DNA from: Reticulitermes lucifugus
Taxonomy: Eukaryota > Arthropoda > Insecta > Blattodea > Rhinotermitidae
Direction of reading: 5' to 3'
Assembly (NCBI GenBank): GCA_026260175.1
Contig: JAKCWW010001665.1
Span: 33,920 to 60,771, forward strand
Length of the DNA: 26,852 nt
Positions 18,701 through 26,731 of this stretch are shown here, one piece after another. Below the pieces are notes generated by a model. The model was not told where the DNA came from and made no database searches. It saw only the letters and a list, made by a program, of their open reading frames with translations. Made by a program: the position numbers and the translations under genes. The stretch's first letter is position 1; every line of letters begins with the position of its first letter.

Positions 18701-21700
18701 ATGTCAGAGACAAGCTATATGAATATTGGTTTCAGTATTACAGCTGCTTAGTTGTAGATTTGGAGGGAATCATGAATAATGTACTAAAAACCACACAACT
18801 GCACAAGTCTTGTAACGCACATATAATCCTAGTGTCTAAGAATGTAAGCACATTGATATTTGTGTTCTTGGTTCTCTTACTTAGAATTTATTTTTGCTTT
18901 GTGGCATTAAATTTTCAGCTTGAAGTTTTACATAATTTCACACCTTTTGGTCGTCTATAAAGCAAGTTTAAATATGAAATTTTTCCACTTTAAGAAAATG
19001 GTGAGGGTAGGGGGCAGGAAAAAAAAATTGGAAAAAGAATTCACAAAGAGAAAATGTGTTGTCCATACCAAAACTTTATAACCTTCACAACTACAATTCT
19101 CCTACTTTTATTTTGGTGGCTGAATAAAAATTAAAGTTCACTAGTTACGTAGGTGAGACTGGCTAAGGATAAAATACATACTGAATTTTTTGGAGAAGCC
19201 TTTTTTTAAGTTAGCAACTTCAAAGACACAGGAGATGAGAAGAAACCATTGCAGTGTTTTTATAGTAATTTTTATTAGAAACTAACCATATCCAGAAGTG
19301 GTTAAATAAACACTTTAGATCTTAATGTTATCTATGACCTATGTTACATACAAATTGTTAAGAATAGATGAGTTTTGAGAAAACTGACAAAATGACAGTT
19401 GTTTTTTTGAGCTTGTGCTTTACATATATTTGTCATATTAACATAGCGCACATGCAGTGCGAAGTAGCAACTGATATTTGTCAGACATAAATCGTCAGAC
19501 AAGTCCAGCATTGGACTGATATTGAAAAAAATGAAATTTTCATGTCAACACAAGTACTATACTTGATTATACTTGGTTGAGTAGTTTTGGAGATGAAATG
19601 AGCAGACAGACAGAACTTCCCATGTATGAATTCATTTTGTACACTTTGTAAAGAACACATAACTATCAGCTTGAACCAGTGAAATCTGGAAGCAATAAGC
19701 AGTATGTTGTTTGAAATCTGTGGTGGATTTATAGTCAACTCAACTGATCAAGGTATTTTTAGCTGTTAGCACATCATTTGGGAATTGTACATAACTACCA
19801 TACTCTTGAAACTAAGGTGACCTAATGTTACACATACATAAGGTGACCTAAGTTTTGATACCATTCCTGGCATTTTCTAAACCCTAAATAGAAATGTTAC
19901 GCATGAAGGTTGTGATGTCTGACACCACCGGTACCAAAAGATTGCTGGATATTATAATTTTCCAGATATTAGAACATCATGCCTAATGTGTGTCTTAGTG
20001 GACCTAGCAACCTTACGGGCAGACATAACCGTTTCATTTGTCACTGGATATCCCATGCTGTTAACCCTGCTGCATTTTCTGTTCCCTTTTCATCGCTGAT
20101 TATATAGCATGGTGTATATATGATCTAAAAAAAGACCAACAAGACACCAGTATTTAGCTCTTGTAATTACCATGTTCACAGCATTACTGCCAGTTGATTG
20201 GATAATAAAATGTAATGGACATCTTATGCTATTTCCAGTTAATAGAGCTTTATGTATCATCTGGTGTCAGATATCACAGCTTTTTACCGTATCACCCTCT
20301 GTCTGTCATCAGCATAGTGTGCCCATGAGGTCAGCGCTGATCTGTCCTCCTCATCACACCTTGCTGTGGCCTAATTTAATTTTGTTAGGCCATTTACATT
20401 TTTGTCAGTTTCTGATTTGTGTCTTCATGTGCTGTGTAGTAGCATTTAACACACAAATGAACATCTGCACTTGAGCATTATGTCTTTGCTGAAATGAAAC
20501 CTAATGAACTTGATCTTTATAAACGTATCTTTTATCGTTTAATTTCTTACAGTTAACTTCATGGCTGCTGTGGCTTTCTTTGCACAAACAGGTTACACCT
20601 GATGGCACAGCAGGACAGTGTTGAAAAGTGAACACATGCACTTGCTGCCTTTTAATTAGCACATGTACAGTGCAGACAGTGCAGACTGATATATGTTGTG
20701 TTGCCACAAACAAGATACTTCAGGGTTATATGTAAAAACCGAAATTAAATTATTGTTCATTAACTGAATGACTTGCCACTAATATGTGAGTATTTCGCTT
20801 ATCATGGTGCCTCCAGCATTGAGAATATATTGCGTTCTATGACTTTTACTTCCAGTGGTGGTACCTGCATAAAATCAAACTTTGTGTTCCTATATTCTGA
20901 GATTGAAATCCAACATGTCACAGCAGGTCTGTATTATAAAAGCCGTGGTGGTGTGGTTTTGTAAGATATTTCCGTATTCTGTTATAAGGTGCATAAATGG
21001 CCACAGCCATTTGCAATTACATAGAATTCCAGTTTAAAAGTAAAATACTTACCTAGTTTAAAGCGAAAAAAACTGTATATATATGTCAGGTTTTAAATCA
21101 GATAAACAAATTACAGTATAATTTAAAAAATGGATAATTAAGAATGAGGTGGTAAAATAGGACAACAATGCTTGGCTGTATGTTGGTGTGTAACAGAAGT
21201 CCTAAGTCCAAAACAAATAAAGTGTCATGAGCATTCCTATAAAATGTTCATGTTTACACATATTTTCTTGAGGGACTGATAAAGCATTATTCACCAACTT
21301 TCATGCAATTTTATAGGATTTTAAAGTTACAAAACTAATTTTTCCAGAGCATGTTACATTGTAATTAACTGCACCAAATTGCCTTCAGAACTCAGTACCG
21401 AGAGTAGTAGATATATATTCCATCCAATAAAGGTTACATTATTGTGACTGCAGTTAGAACTTGAAATCTTGTTCTTCTATATGTAAATATTTCAGACACT
21501 TTACAGTATTTGTATAGCATCATCTTATGTTTTAGCTATTTTCCAGAAAGCTGAGTCTCTCTATCACCTAGGTGACTTCGAGCACAGCTTAATGTTCTAC
21601 CACAGAGGCTTGCGTCTGCGTCCAGAACTTGAAGGCTTCCGCCTGGGGGTCCAGAAAGCTCAAGAAGCCATTGAAAACACAATAGGAAGTAAGTAGTGCA

Positions 21701-23143
21701 GTGAAGTATTGAGGAATAGTGTCATAGCTCAATCAACAGGATCCATCTGAGTAGGCCTGAAGACGGAAGAAGAGCCATCTTCCGAAACGTAGATTTTATA
21801 CATTTTATATTTTACATTTTTAATATTGTGTATGTATAAAATAGAACTGTGTAAATAACGTGAATGATAATGGGATTATTTAAAAGGAAAATGGCTAAAT
21901 ATTTTATTTATCACTCTGTACTATCTTTGTACCTGATTTATTCATTGATATACCTGTTTTTATCTTCCTTCTCTGTCTCTTTGTTTCTTTCCTGCCTACT
22001 AACTCTCTCTTTTGACTTCTTTACTATTAATGCTTTCTTTTGCTTGTCCCTCCCTCTCCTCTGTATTTGGTGCCTTCCCACCTTTCATTTTGCTGTCCAT
22101 TATTTCACTGTCAAATTTGACATTACAGAACAACTGCCACAAGCCGATCAACCCATGCTGCCCATTGCCAGCAATGAGGGCTCTGCTAAGAACATTAGTA
22201 GTGCCAGCAAGAGTCGAGCCAGCTCAGCCATTAGCAAACAAAACTCTCGGCAGCTCCTGGGGGAGCTGTTTGTGGATAAGGAATATCTAGAAAAGCTTGT
22301 AAAGCATCCAGGCATGTATCAGGGCTGTATGCTGTTGAAGCTGTAAGAGTCTGTATGCAGGAATGTGTAAATAAACAGAGTTAAATGGCTTTTTGTTGCT
22401 AAGAAATGTAACAACCAAATACTAAAACAGTGTTTAGATAACATACATTGTTTCTAGCACTTTTAGTGACAAGAACTGCATCACTATATCCATAGTAGGT
22501 CATTATATTCAGTTCAAACTATCCTTTCTTGCTGCTTTCTCCTGTTTTGGTGAGAAGTGTGTGTATATGTAAGTGGATATACAAGTTTTACTTCAACTAC
22601 TGCACAAGTAAAACTTGTACGCGTAAGGTAACTGCACAGAATATGAGTAATATTAAGTATATAAGTTAATATTTTCATATCTTTACAGTTAATTTCATAT
22701 ATTTAATTTATAACAAATAATTCTCCACAATATGCATTTGGTATTGGTTATAATGAAAAGTATACAGAAGACTTCATAAATAAAAAATTCCTTGGTTTAC
22801 AAATTGGTAACCAATTGGTACCCTAAATTGGAAGAATCATATCAATCAAGTTGTTCCTAAATTCTGTGACGCATGTTATGCAGTTAGGTTAATGTGTATA
22901 TGTATGTATCTAAGTAAGCATGTAAGCAAATTTATAATCATTTAACTGGTAAATAATGTACAACATGCAATGGTTTAACAAGCTGTTGTATTGTTTGCAG
23001 ATATCAAGTGCATGAACCAGCAAAATGATCAGAATCAAATTACATCATGTGCTAAAGAAGGTGTAGCATTCCTCAATAGAAGACAAGAGTTTTGGAGGCA
23101 ACAAAGGCCAAATACTTCGGCAGCGAGGAAAGGAAAGCAATGA
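12560..23143 (+). CDS. ODAD4: ODAD4 (TTC25), outer dynein arm docking TPR protein, spliced
   Basis: Spliced gene with shared exons 18545-18677, 21536-21688, 22129-22311 and 23001-23143 and alternative first exons 12560-12700 (1A) or 16811-17497 (1B). Total coding length including stop is 753 nt (250 aa) with 1A and 1299 nt (432 aa) with 1B. The protein carries three N-terminal TPRs. These contain the vertebrate-like signatures LVARSKCYLQLG, QKAESLYHLGDFE, FYHRGLRLRPE and QKAQEAI. They are followed by RQLLGELFVDKEYLEKL and FWRQQRP, all hallmarks of ODAD4/TTC25 as I know the family. ODAD4 is an axonemal subunit of the docking complex that anchors outer dynein arms on doublet microtubules. Vertebrate forms are about 670 aa with a second TPR block; here the frame stops ten residues after FWRQQRP, so that half is missing. 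Candidate polyadenylation signal AATAAA at 23831-23836. Family identity is confident; exact isoforms are inferred. Confidence 0.88.
12701..14100 (+). other. ODAD4 intron 1, 5' part, no further feature
   Basis: AT-rich intronic sequence after exon 1A. Two short frames at 13593-13944 have no recognisable content and lie in the intron, so they are not called. Nothing else is assignable. Confidence 0.6.
14108..14355 (-). mobile_element. tRNA-derived SINE with 12-bp target-site duplication, interrupted by assembly gap
   Basis: TCTATAAGAGTA occurs exactly at 14108-14119 and 14344-14355, flanking the element (14120-14343). Read on the minus strand the head begins GGGCACGCGGTGGCGCAG, contains the A-box TGGCGCAGTTGG (14332-14321) and runs into GGTCGCGGTTTCG just before the gap, where the B-box should be. 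The same head is present on the + strand at 26732-26797, so the identity is internally supported. The body beyond the gap (14120-14231) ends in AGGGATTGCTTG with no poly(A) tail. The 50 Ns (14232-14281) hide part of the head and body. Location: ODAD4 intron 1. Confidence 0.85.
14232..14281. other. Assembly gap (50 N)
   Basis: Fifty consecutive Ns inside the minus-strand SINE. True length is unknown, since 50 looks like a placeholder. The repeat itself probably caused the assembly break. Confidence 0.98.
14360..15590 (+). other. ODAD4 intron 1, middle part
   Basis: AT-rich intronic DNA. At 14927-14962, CATGTTTCTAGCCTATATAA then GGCTCAT(N)TTCAGGGG is a small imperfect hairpin of a type common in insect repeats (TTTCGGCC...GGCCATCTTCAG); it includes the single ambiguous base at 14952. 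A G8 run lies near 15090. No gene is supportable. Confidence 0.45.
15597..15770 (+). mobile_element. SINE body fragment
   Basis: Frames here read GIEPSGREAGHLRPDSAEVN and TSTPPYAFM, matching the body of the SINE copies at 6341-6616 (minus) and 6850-6985 (plus). The head with A and B boxes is not recognisable, so this is a truncated or strongly diverged copy within ODAD4 intron 1. It explains the overlapping short frames at 15582-15861. Confidence 0.6.
16198..16211. promoter_or_regulatory. Perfect palindromic X-box (RFX binding site)
   Basis: GTTGCCTAGGCAAC is its own reverse complement and matches the RFX X-box pattern (GTTGCC, 0-3 bases, GGCAAC) perfectly. RFX factors (Rfx in flies, DAF-19 in worms, RFX2/3 in vertebrates) drive ciliary genes through this site, normally within a few hundred bases of the transcription start. 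It lies about 600 bp ahead of the exon 1B ATG of a ciliary gene and is followed by a locally GC-richer segment (16212-16255). I found no comparable site upstream of exon 1A. It is inferred to mark the promoter of the 1B transcript. Confidence 0.8.
16794..16808 (+). repeat. (TAA)n tract in the 1B leader
   Basis: Five TAA/AAT triplets run directly up to the exon 1B start codon. They supply the A-rich context (AACAATGG) favoured for insect translation starts. Confidence 0.7.
16811..17497 (+). CDS. ODAD4: ODAD4 alternative first coding exon 1B
   Basis: ATG 16811 in strong context (AACAATGG). The frame is open for 229 codons to the donor AAG|GTGATG (intron from 17498), phase 0, matching exon 2. 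Residues 1-60 are acidic and polar. Residues about 85-107 are glutamine-rich (LQQLQDQQQQQQQLEQQQEE), probably coiled coil. Residues 145-160 are strongly basic (RKGPKRGRRRNRIRRQ), resembling a nuclear-localisation or nucleic-acid/tubulin-binding patch. Residues 207-229 (LLALGSRQMRIGDINIAINF then VHK) form TPR helix A and most of helix B, completed by ALELNP from exon 2 into an ideal 34-residue TPR. If not spliced, the frame runs on to a stop ending at 17698 with no domain in the extension. Alternatively it could be the first exon of a separate nested gene, but the exact TPR and phase fit favours ODAD4. Confidence 0.8.
17498..18544 (+). other. ODAD4 intron between exon 1B and exon 2
   Basis: AT-rich intron with donor GTGATG and an acceptor ending TGCTGTTTCAG at 18544. 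A small stem ATTTCAGTA/TACTGAAAT with a one-base loop lies at 17934-17952, followed by TTATTATCAGGCC, resembling the small insect hairpin repeats seen near 14930. Nothing else is assignable. Confidence 0.6.
18545..18677 (+). CDS. ODAD4: ODAD4 exon 2 (TPR 1 end, TPR 2)
   Basis: Acceptor CTGTTTCAG|G. The frame reads ALELNPMDKNALVARSKCYL, then QLGEPHLALKDAETALHGDK and NFIR. It completes TPR 1 and contains nearly all of TPR 2; ALVARSKCYLQLG closely matches the vertebrate segment LVARSKCFLKMG. The donor used is G|GTAGGT (intron from 18678), phase 1. A stronger-looking GTGAGC lies four bases downstream (18682), but using it would shift the frame relative to exon 3. That makes this a plausible site of noisy splicing. 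Confidence 0.9.
18678..21535 (+). other. ODAD4 intron 2
   Basis: A 2.86-kb AT-rich intron. The exact 12-mer AAGGTGACCTAA occurs twice, at 19814-19825 and 19840-19851. Short frames at 18682-18960, 20172-20474 and 20773-20964 are intronic and unrecognisable, and are not called. Otherwise nothing is assignable. Confidence 0.6.
21536..21688 (+). CDS. ODAD4: ODAD4 exon 3 (TPR 3)
   Basis: Acceptor TATGTTTTAG|CT, phase 1 in (codon G|CT = Ala). The frame reads IFQKAESLYHLGDFEHSLMF, then YHRGLRLRPELEGFRLGVQK and AQEAIENTIG. This is the third TPR and the following helix, and it lines up with vertebrate ODAD4 (ILQKAETLYTMGDFE...FYHRG...LRP...VGIQKAQEAI) almost position by position. Donor GTAAGT at 21689, phase 1 out. 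An internal TTCCAG (ending 21546) could mimic an acceptor but would not keep frame with the exon 2 donor. Confidence 0.93.
21689..22128 (+). other. ODAD4 intron 3 with small hairpin repeat and long pyrimidine tract
   Basis: GTAAGT...CATTACAG intron of 440 bp. Near 21757-21790, CTGAAGACGGAAGAAGAGCC followed by ATCTTCCGAAACGT is an imperfect stem of the insect hairpin-repeat type. The 3' half (about 21950-22110) is strongly pyrimidine-rich (repeated TCTCT, CTTTC, TTCCTT), giving a hydrophobic in-frame reading that is an artefact of the splice-site tract. Confidence 0.7.
22129..22311 (+). CDS. ODAD4: ODAD4 exon 4 (linker and LLGELFVDKEYLEKL motif)
   Basis: Acceptor GACATTACAG|AA, phase 1 in (A|AA = Lys). 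It encodes a serine/alanine-rich, likely disordered linker (SSASKSRASSAISKQNS) and then RQLLGELFVDKEYLEKLVKH, the most conserved non-TPR motif of the family. The only donor that keeps phase with exon 5 is CAG|GCATGT at 22312, a GC donor, giving KHPD|IKCMNQ across the junction. GT donors nearby (GTAAAG at 22299, GTATCA at 22316 and GTAAGA at 22342) give the wrong phase. The frame otherwise continues to a stop at 22344-22346. Confidence 0.85.
22312..22346 (+). other. ODAD4: Possible alternative 3' end of ODAD4 (read-through of exon 4)
   Basis: If the exon 4 donor is not used, the frame adds about a dozen residues (GMYQGCMLLKL) and stops at TAA 22344-22346. A canonical AATAAA follows at 22370-22375, only 24 bases later, so an intronically polyadenylated short transcript lacking FWRQQ is possible. 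The stop overlaps a GTAAGA donor-like sequence (22342-22347), which complicates interpretation. Confidence 0.35.
22312..23000 (+). other. ODAD4 intron 4 (inferred GC-AG)
   Basis: A 689-bp AT-rich intron from GCATGT to ATTGTTTGCAG. It contains a perfect stem, TACAAGTTTTACTT (22580-22593) against its complement (22606-22619), with a 12-base loop. No other feature. Confidence 0.6.
23001..23143 (+). CDS. ODAD4: ODAD4 exon 5, terminal
   Basis: Acceptor ATTGTTTGCAG|AT, phase 1 in (G|AT = Asp). It reads IKCMNQQNDQNQITSCAKEG, then VAFLNRRQEFWRQQRP and NTSAARKGKQ, with stop TGA at 23141-23143. The FLNRRQEFWRQQRP segment matches vertebrate YLDTHSNFWRQQKP. Vertebrate proteins continue with several hundred residues including further TPRs; here a stop follows after ten residues, with no GT donor in frame before it. 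Either this lineage uses a short form, this is a truncated paralogue, or an alternative exon restores the rest further downstream. Confidence 0.9.
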
Positions 23144-23850
23144 AGTGCCGCATAATTGGTTTGCATATTGTCAGTTTGTGTTAGGCAGCAAACATTATTT
23201 ATTTATGCTTTATGAGACGGGATTTGGAAGTTAAAATATGGTACACGATAATTCTTATAAATTTTGGTAAAATCTGACAAAATCTTTAATCAGTTCAGGA
23301 AACATCCCTAATGGAATTATTCACTGACTTTACATATATCAACTGGCACAAGTTTCAGTCAGATTCATACTTGTCATGGCAAAGTCCCAGAATTATAATA
23401 GGATTTACTCGCAATTTAATATTTACTTTGGTACAACAGTACTGTGTTTTGCTGACATGATTATTGGCATATATTAAATTATATCCGGTAAAATATATAA
23501 ATAATGTTCATTATGCATTAGACATGAAGCAGTTGTGGGTTGCAATTTGCATATGTAATATAAAGTGCAGTAGTAATGTATTACGGTAAGTCTGTGAACT
23601 TCTATCTACATTCAGGGAGTTTTGCTGCTTTTGCTAAAATATTTGTGCTAAAATTTTGTAGTGTAGAGCCGTATGAAAATTTAACATGTTCAGTTTTGAC
23701 CTCTTAATTGAGGTTGATTCCGTGGTTTGAATATGATTTGATTTTTGCATTCAGACAGGCTGTAGTCATTTCATGGTAAATATCAATGACATTTAAAACA
23801 TAGAAATCAAACAAATTTATACATAATTGCAATAAATCTGCAACAAGATG
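23144..23850 (+). other. ODAD4 3' untranslated region (inferred)
   Basis: AT-rich sequence after the TGA. The first perfect AATAAA on the + strand is at 23831-23836, about 690 bases downstream, and is the probable polyadenylation signal. No coding frame resembling the missing C-terminal TPR block of ODAD4 was seen between here and the window end. Confidence 0.5.
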
Positions 23851-24001
23851 CATAAAAGTTCTTCAAACAGGAACTCCCATGATATGTAGGATTGTCTGCA
23901 ATATTGTATTTGCCTGTGCTTCATGCAGTTCTTCAATATGTCATGAGACTTCTCACTTTGAAATATGTAGCCTACATAATTTGACATCTCATATTAAACA
24001 G

Positions 24002-24033
24002 GTGCTTCCTCTTTCAATTGAAAGAGGAAGCAC
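24002..24033. repeat. Perfect 32-bp palindrome
   Basis: Sixteen bases (GTGCTTCCTCTTTCAA) are followed directly by their exact reverse complement, centred on CAATTG. It immediately borders a retrotransposon-like coding remnant (24021-24104), so it may mark a repeat boundary or inverted junction. Confidence 0.95.
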
Positions 24034-24260
24034 TAGATCGCACTGTGTGGCGAACTCGCTTTGGAAGAGGCTACGGACCTGTCATAAGACAAACTACAGA
24101 ATGAATGAAACAGGCGTGTCATGTGATTCATTGCCATGCAAGATTTTAAAAACATTGTGACAACTATATTGATTAGAGTCGAATGAAATGGGGAATAACT
24201 CACGAATTTTACGCAGTATTTGGAAGGAAGCGGACGTGGCCTATTTGAAGGCACCATCTC
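24016..24260 (+). pseudogene. Retroelement-type coding remnant
   Basis: On the + strand 24021-24101 reads KEEALDRTVWRTRFGRGYGP followed by VIRQTTE, then TGA (24102-24104). This W-R-T-R-F-G-R-G-Y-G-P pattern is one I associate with the C-terminal tails of repeated insect retroelement proteins. No start, domain or splice structure is present. The following 150 bp have the texture of its decayed 3' part. Identity at family level is uncertain. Confidence 0.4.
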
Positions 24261-24269
24261 GATATTTGA

Positions 24270-24830
24270 CTGAATAAAACCACAAGCATCCTCTGAACAG
24301 CCGTTAATTTGACCGCCATATGGACTGTGTAGGCCTACCTCCCCAACAAACTACAAGTTTATAGCGCCACCGCTACATTAACCTGCTCCGTATATGGCTA
24401 TAGAAATGGGAAGGGAGGCCGGTATAGTCCAAGTGACATCAGACTTGTAGTCTACTGTGAGCAAATGCGGTGAGGAAGTGCTGTTTGGTTTACGTTAAAC
24501 AGAATAAACTAGCATTTCCTGTAAAGAAAGCACTTTCAGTCAACCAACAACATATGGAGATTCTGCTGAGTTAAAATAATACACTAGTTTCGAAGTTCGT
24601 GAATCTCGATGTTCGGGATTTCGACCTTTCGTGATGAGGCATTTTAATAGAGGGGAATGCCTCCGAGCGGTTATACACGACACGACAATCGTAACAGTCC
24701 GACACCAGCGACATCCGAAGCACAGTCGGTCTCTTGACCGATGTAGCTACTGCGGCCATTTTTGATAGATTATCCAAGTTTGTTCGCAAGTAGCAGTGAT
24801 CGCCACTCTGTGAATCTTTTAGTAGCTAAC
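24270..24830. other. Non-coding stretch, nothing assignable
   Basis: A second AATAAA lies near 24273-24278. The minus-strand frame at 24571-24789 has no recognisable content. Nothing else is supportable. Confidence 0.4.
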
Positions 24831-24834
24831 TAAC

Positions 24835-25076
24835 TCCATGGAGCAAAGTCCTTCCTGAGAAGCTGACAGTTCCACAGCTATTCACGAAACTCTCCGCAAT
24901 TCATGGAACCCGAAGGATCAGTGCCGTGTTCACACGAGCCCGCAACTTGGCCCCATCCTGAGTCAGACGAATTCTGTCCATGCCCTCCCATCCTATTTCA
25001 TTAAGGTCAGATTTTTATATCCTCCCACCTTTGCTTAGGTCTTCCAAGTGGTTTCTTTCCTTCATAATTCCACACC
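24835..25076 (-). pseudogene. Decayed non-LTR retrotransposon tail (minus strand, first copy)
   Basis: On the minus strand from 25076, VWNYEGKKPLGRPKQRWEDI reads in frame. After a one-base shift it continues as DLNEIGWEGMDRIRL, TQDGAK and RVNTALILRVP. This is the standard C-terminal end of insect LINE ORF2 proteins (GKRPLGRPRRRWEDNIK...DW..LAQDRD.WR). The 3' tail reaches about 24835. It is dead through frameshift and substitutions, and corresponds to the same region as the + strand copy at 481-1325. Confidence 0.8.
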
Positions 25077-25089
25077 AAACCCCTGTATG

Positions 25090-25440
25090 CGTATGTAGAA
25101 GACGGCCTCCAGATATGGACAGTAGCTGCGAATATATTGAATAAGCAGTCGCGGACGGCCGACAAGGGGTAGCCCTCCAGATTGAGGGCTGGGCGAGGTG
25201 CTAACAGCTCCTCACCGTAAAATATCAACACGTTACGAAATGTTACACAGGGTCAGATTAATGCATTCTATGCCCTACTGCCCTGTTCCTTTAACATAAA
25301 TGTTAATATTTTAATATCGTACCATGTATGCCGAGATCTTCTAACTGGTATCCTTCCTTCAGGTTTCCCCACCAAAATCTTGGGTGTATTTCCTTTCTCC
25401 CGCAAACGTGCCACATGACCACAGATCTTCTAAACGAAGA
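25090..25440 (-). pseudogene. Decayed non-LTR retrotransposon tail (minus strand, second copy)
   Basis: On the minus strand, CGHVARLREKG and ILVGKPEGRIPVRRSRHTWY (about 25410-25320) give the ...HVARMGE...VGKPEGKRPLGRPRRRW... region of a LINE ORF2 end. A degraded stretch and then FYGEELLAPRPALNLEGYPL and SAVRDCLFNIFAATVHIW (about 25231-25100) follow, a tail often seen in repeated insect sequences. It directly abuts the copy at 24835-25076, so two truncated insertions lie end to end in the same orientation. Confidence 0.75.
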
Positions 25441-25990
25441 ATTTATGATACAAATGCGTCACTAGAAACAAAAGCGTGTCAGTCCCTCTGCGAACCACTG
25501 GCTTATTTGACCAGAGAATACATCGCTCCTTTTCATAAGCAGTCACTTGTAGAGATAGCGTAGGGAAAGAAGCGGCCAATGGAGGACAGGCAGTTACCTA
25601 GGCCTACGCCTAACCCCAGACATGGCAGTTTCTCGGACACGTGTGAGACATTGATCGCCCGCTCGGTCCTAAGCGTACCCCAGCGGCCAGGCCACTTGCT
25701 GTAGGCCCAGATGTTCGTATATCAAGCAGATCTTCGCGCACGACAGTGTCGAAATGCACAGTATTCCGTATATTACATACAGCACACCCTTTATAGACAA
25801 TGGCGTGAGCGGCATAGGTCGGTTGCTACACAATTTAAAAAAAAAATTTGAGTGCCAGTAAGTCTGTTTTAGGCACGCCTGCAGTTATAGTTTACACTTC
25901 TCCATCTGTGTGTCTGTCCATCCGGACATATCCAAAAATATATAAAGGTTTTTACGTAAGCAGAAATACCCTGGTACTTTGTACTAGCCA
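25441..25990. other. Non-coding stretch, nothing assignable
   Basis: Moderately GC-rich sequence with an A9-10 run near 25838-25848. No coding frame or repeat was identified with confidence. Confidence 0.4.
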
Positions 25991-25999
25991 ACCACCCTC

Positions 26000-26345
26000 C
26001 ATTAACTGAAGTACAGGGGGTCTTTAGCTTCATGAATGACTTCTTAGAAAGCCAGTAGTGGCTCAACTGATGAAGAAATTCCCCGCCTCCAACGGAACCC
26101 GGAGGTCCATTACTGTGATCACAAGAGCCCAGCCGCTGTCCCTTATCCTCAGCCAGATGAATCGTGCATATCCTCACGTCCTATTTCTTTAGTTCAATCG
26201 TAATAGTCCTCCCGTCTCCACCTAGGTCACCCAAGCGGCGTCGTCACTTCAAGTCTTCCGGCTACAATGTTGCAGGCCGATGCATTTCTCATCACTCCTA
26301 TTCGTGCTACATGCTCTCACATCTCATGACGTTTGGTTTGATCGT
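26000..26345 (-). pseudogene. Decayed non-LTR retrotransposon tail (minus strand, third copy)
   Basis: On the minus strand, EHVARIGVMRNASA (near 26320-26280), then TTPLG*PRWRREDYY (near 26240-26205), and in another frame FIWLRIRDSGWALVITVMDL and RVPLEAGNFF (about 26160-26070), with the 3' tail running to about 26000. These are the same segments, in the same order, as in the copies at 24835-25076 and 481-1325. Several stops and frameshifts are present. Confidence 0.75.
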
Positions 26346-26374
26346 AATATTTGATGAAACTAACAAATTATGAA

Positions 26375-26442
26375 CCTGAGATCTGCGCTCTTCTGGGATA
26401 TTACGCGGCGTCATGTGGTAATTGTTTACCGACGTTTCCCTT
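26375..26442 (+). repeat. Hairpin-repeat family, left-arm fragment
   Basis: GAGATCTGCGCTCTTCTGGG, then ATATTACGCGGCGTCATGTGG and TAATTGTTTACCGACGTTTC, form the most complete left arm in the window. It joins the GATCTGCGGTCTTCTGGG start seen at 11606 with the TTACCGACGTTTCGG end seen at 2939. It therefore links the copies into one family. No right arm follows before the window end. Confidence 0.65.
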
Positions 26443-26731
26443 TTTTCATTTATACATTCGATTATTTGGTATCTTCCCTGCCTTATTATTGCTGCATTAC
26501 ATACATTTTTCTCCCATTATTCTCACCCTGCTGCACTGGCAGCGACTTGGCCGCATTGGACCGGTTCTCGCCCAGGATCCCACTAGCCACTTTACGTGTC
26601 TCCCCCCCCCCCAGACTGGTTTGGGGTTTCTTCTCCCAATTTGTTTATTTTTAATTTTTATATTTTTGGTCTTATTTGCATTTTATTTATTTAGCTTTAT
26701 CTTTATATTTTCCTTCCTTACTCTTACTTTA
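26443..26731 (+). other. Pyrimidine-rich non-coding stretch
   Basis: The + strand is T/C-rich throughout, with a C11 run at about 26602-26612 and T-rich tracts at 26640-26730. Overlapping frames here (26351-26758, 26370-26654) are hydrophobic readings of low-complexity pyrimidine sequence and are not called as genes. Confidence 0.6.

Noticed and set aside
20172..20474. 100-residue plus-strand frame inside ODAD4 intron 2
   Set aside because: Cysteine- and leucine-rich random-looking composition in AT-rich intron, with no domain, conserved motif or splice context.
21864..22128. Hydrophobic open frame reading into exon 4 (apparent membrane segments)
   Set aside because: It is a translation of the long pyrimidine tract before the exon 4 acceptor. 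Exon 3 splices in phase directly to 22129.
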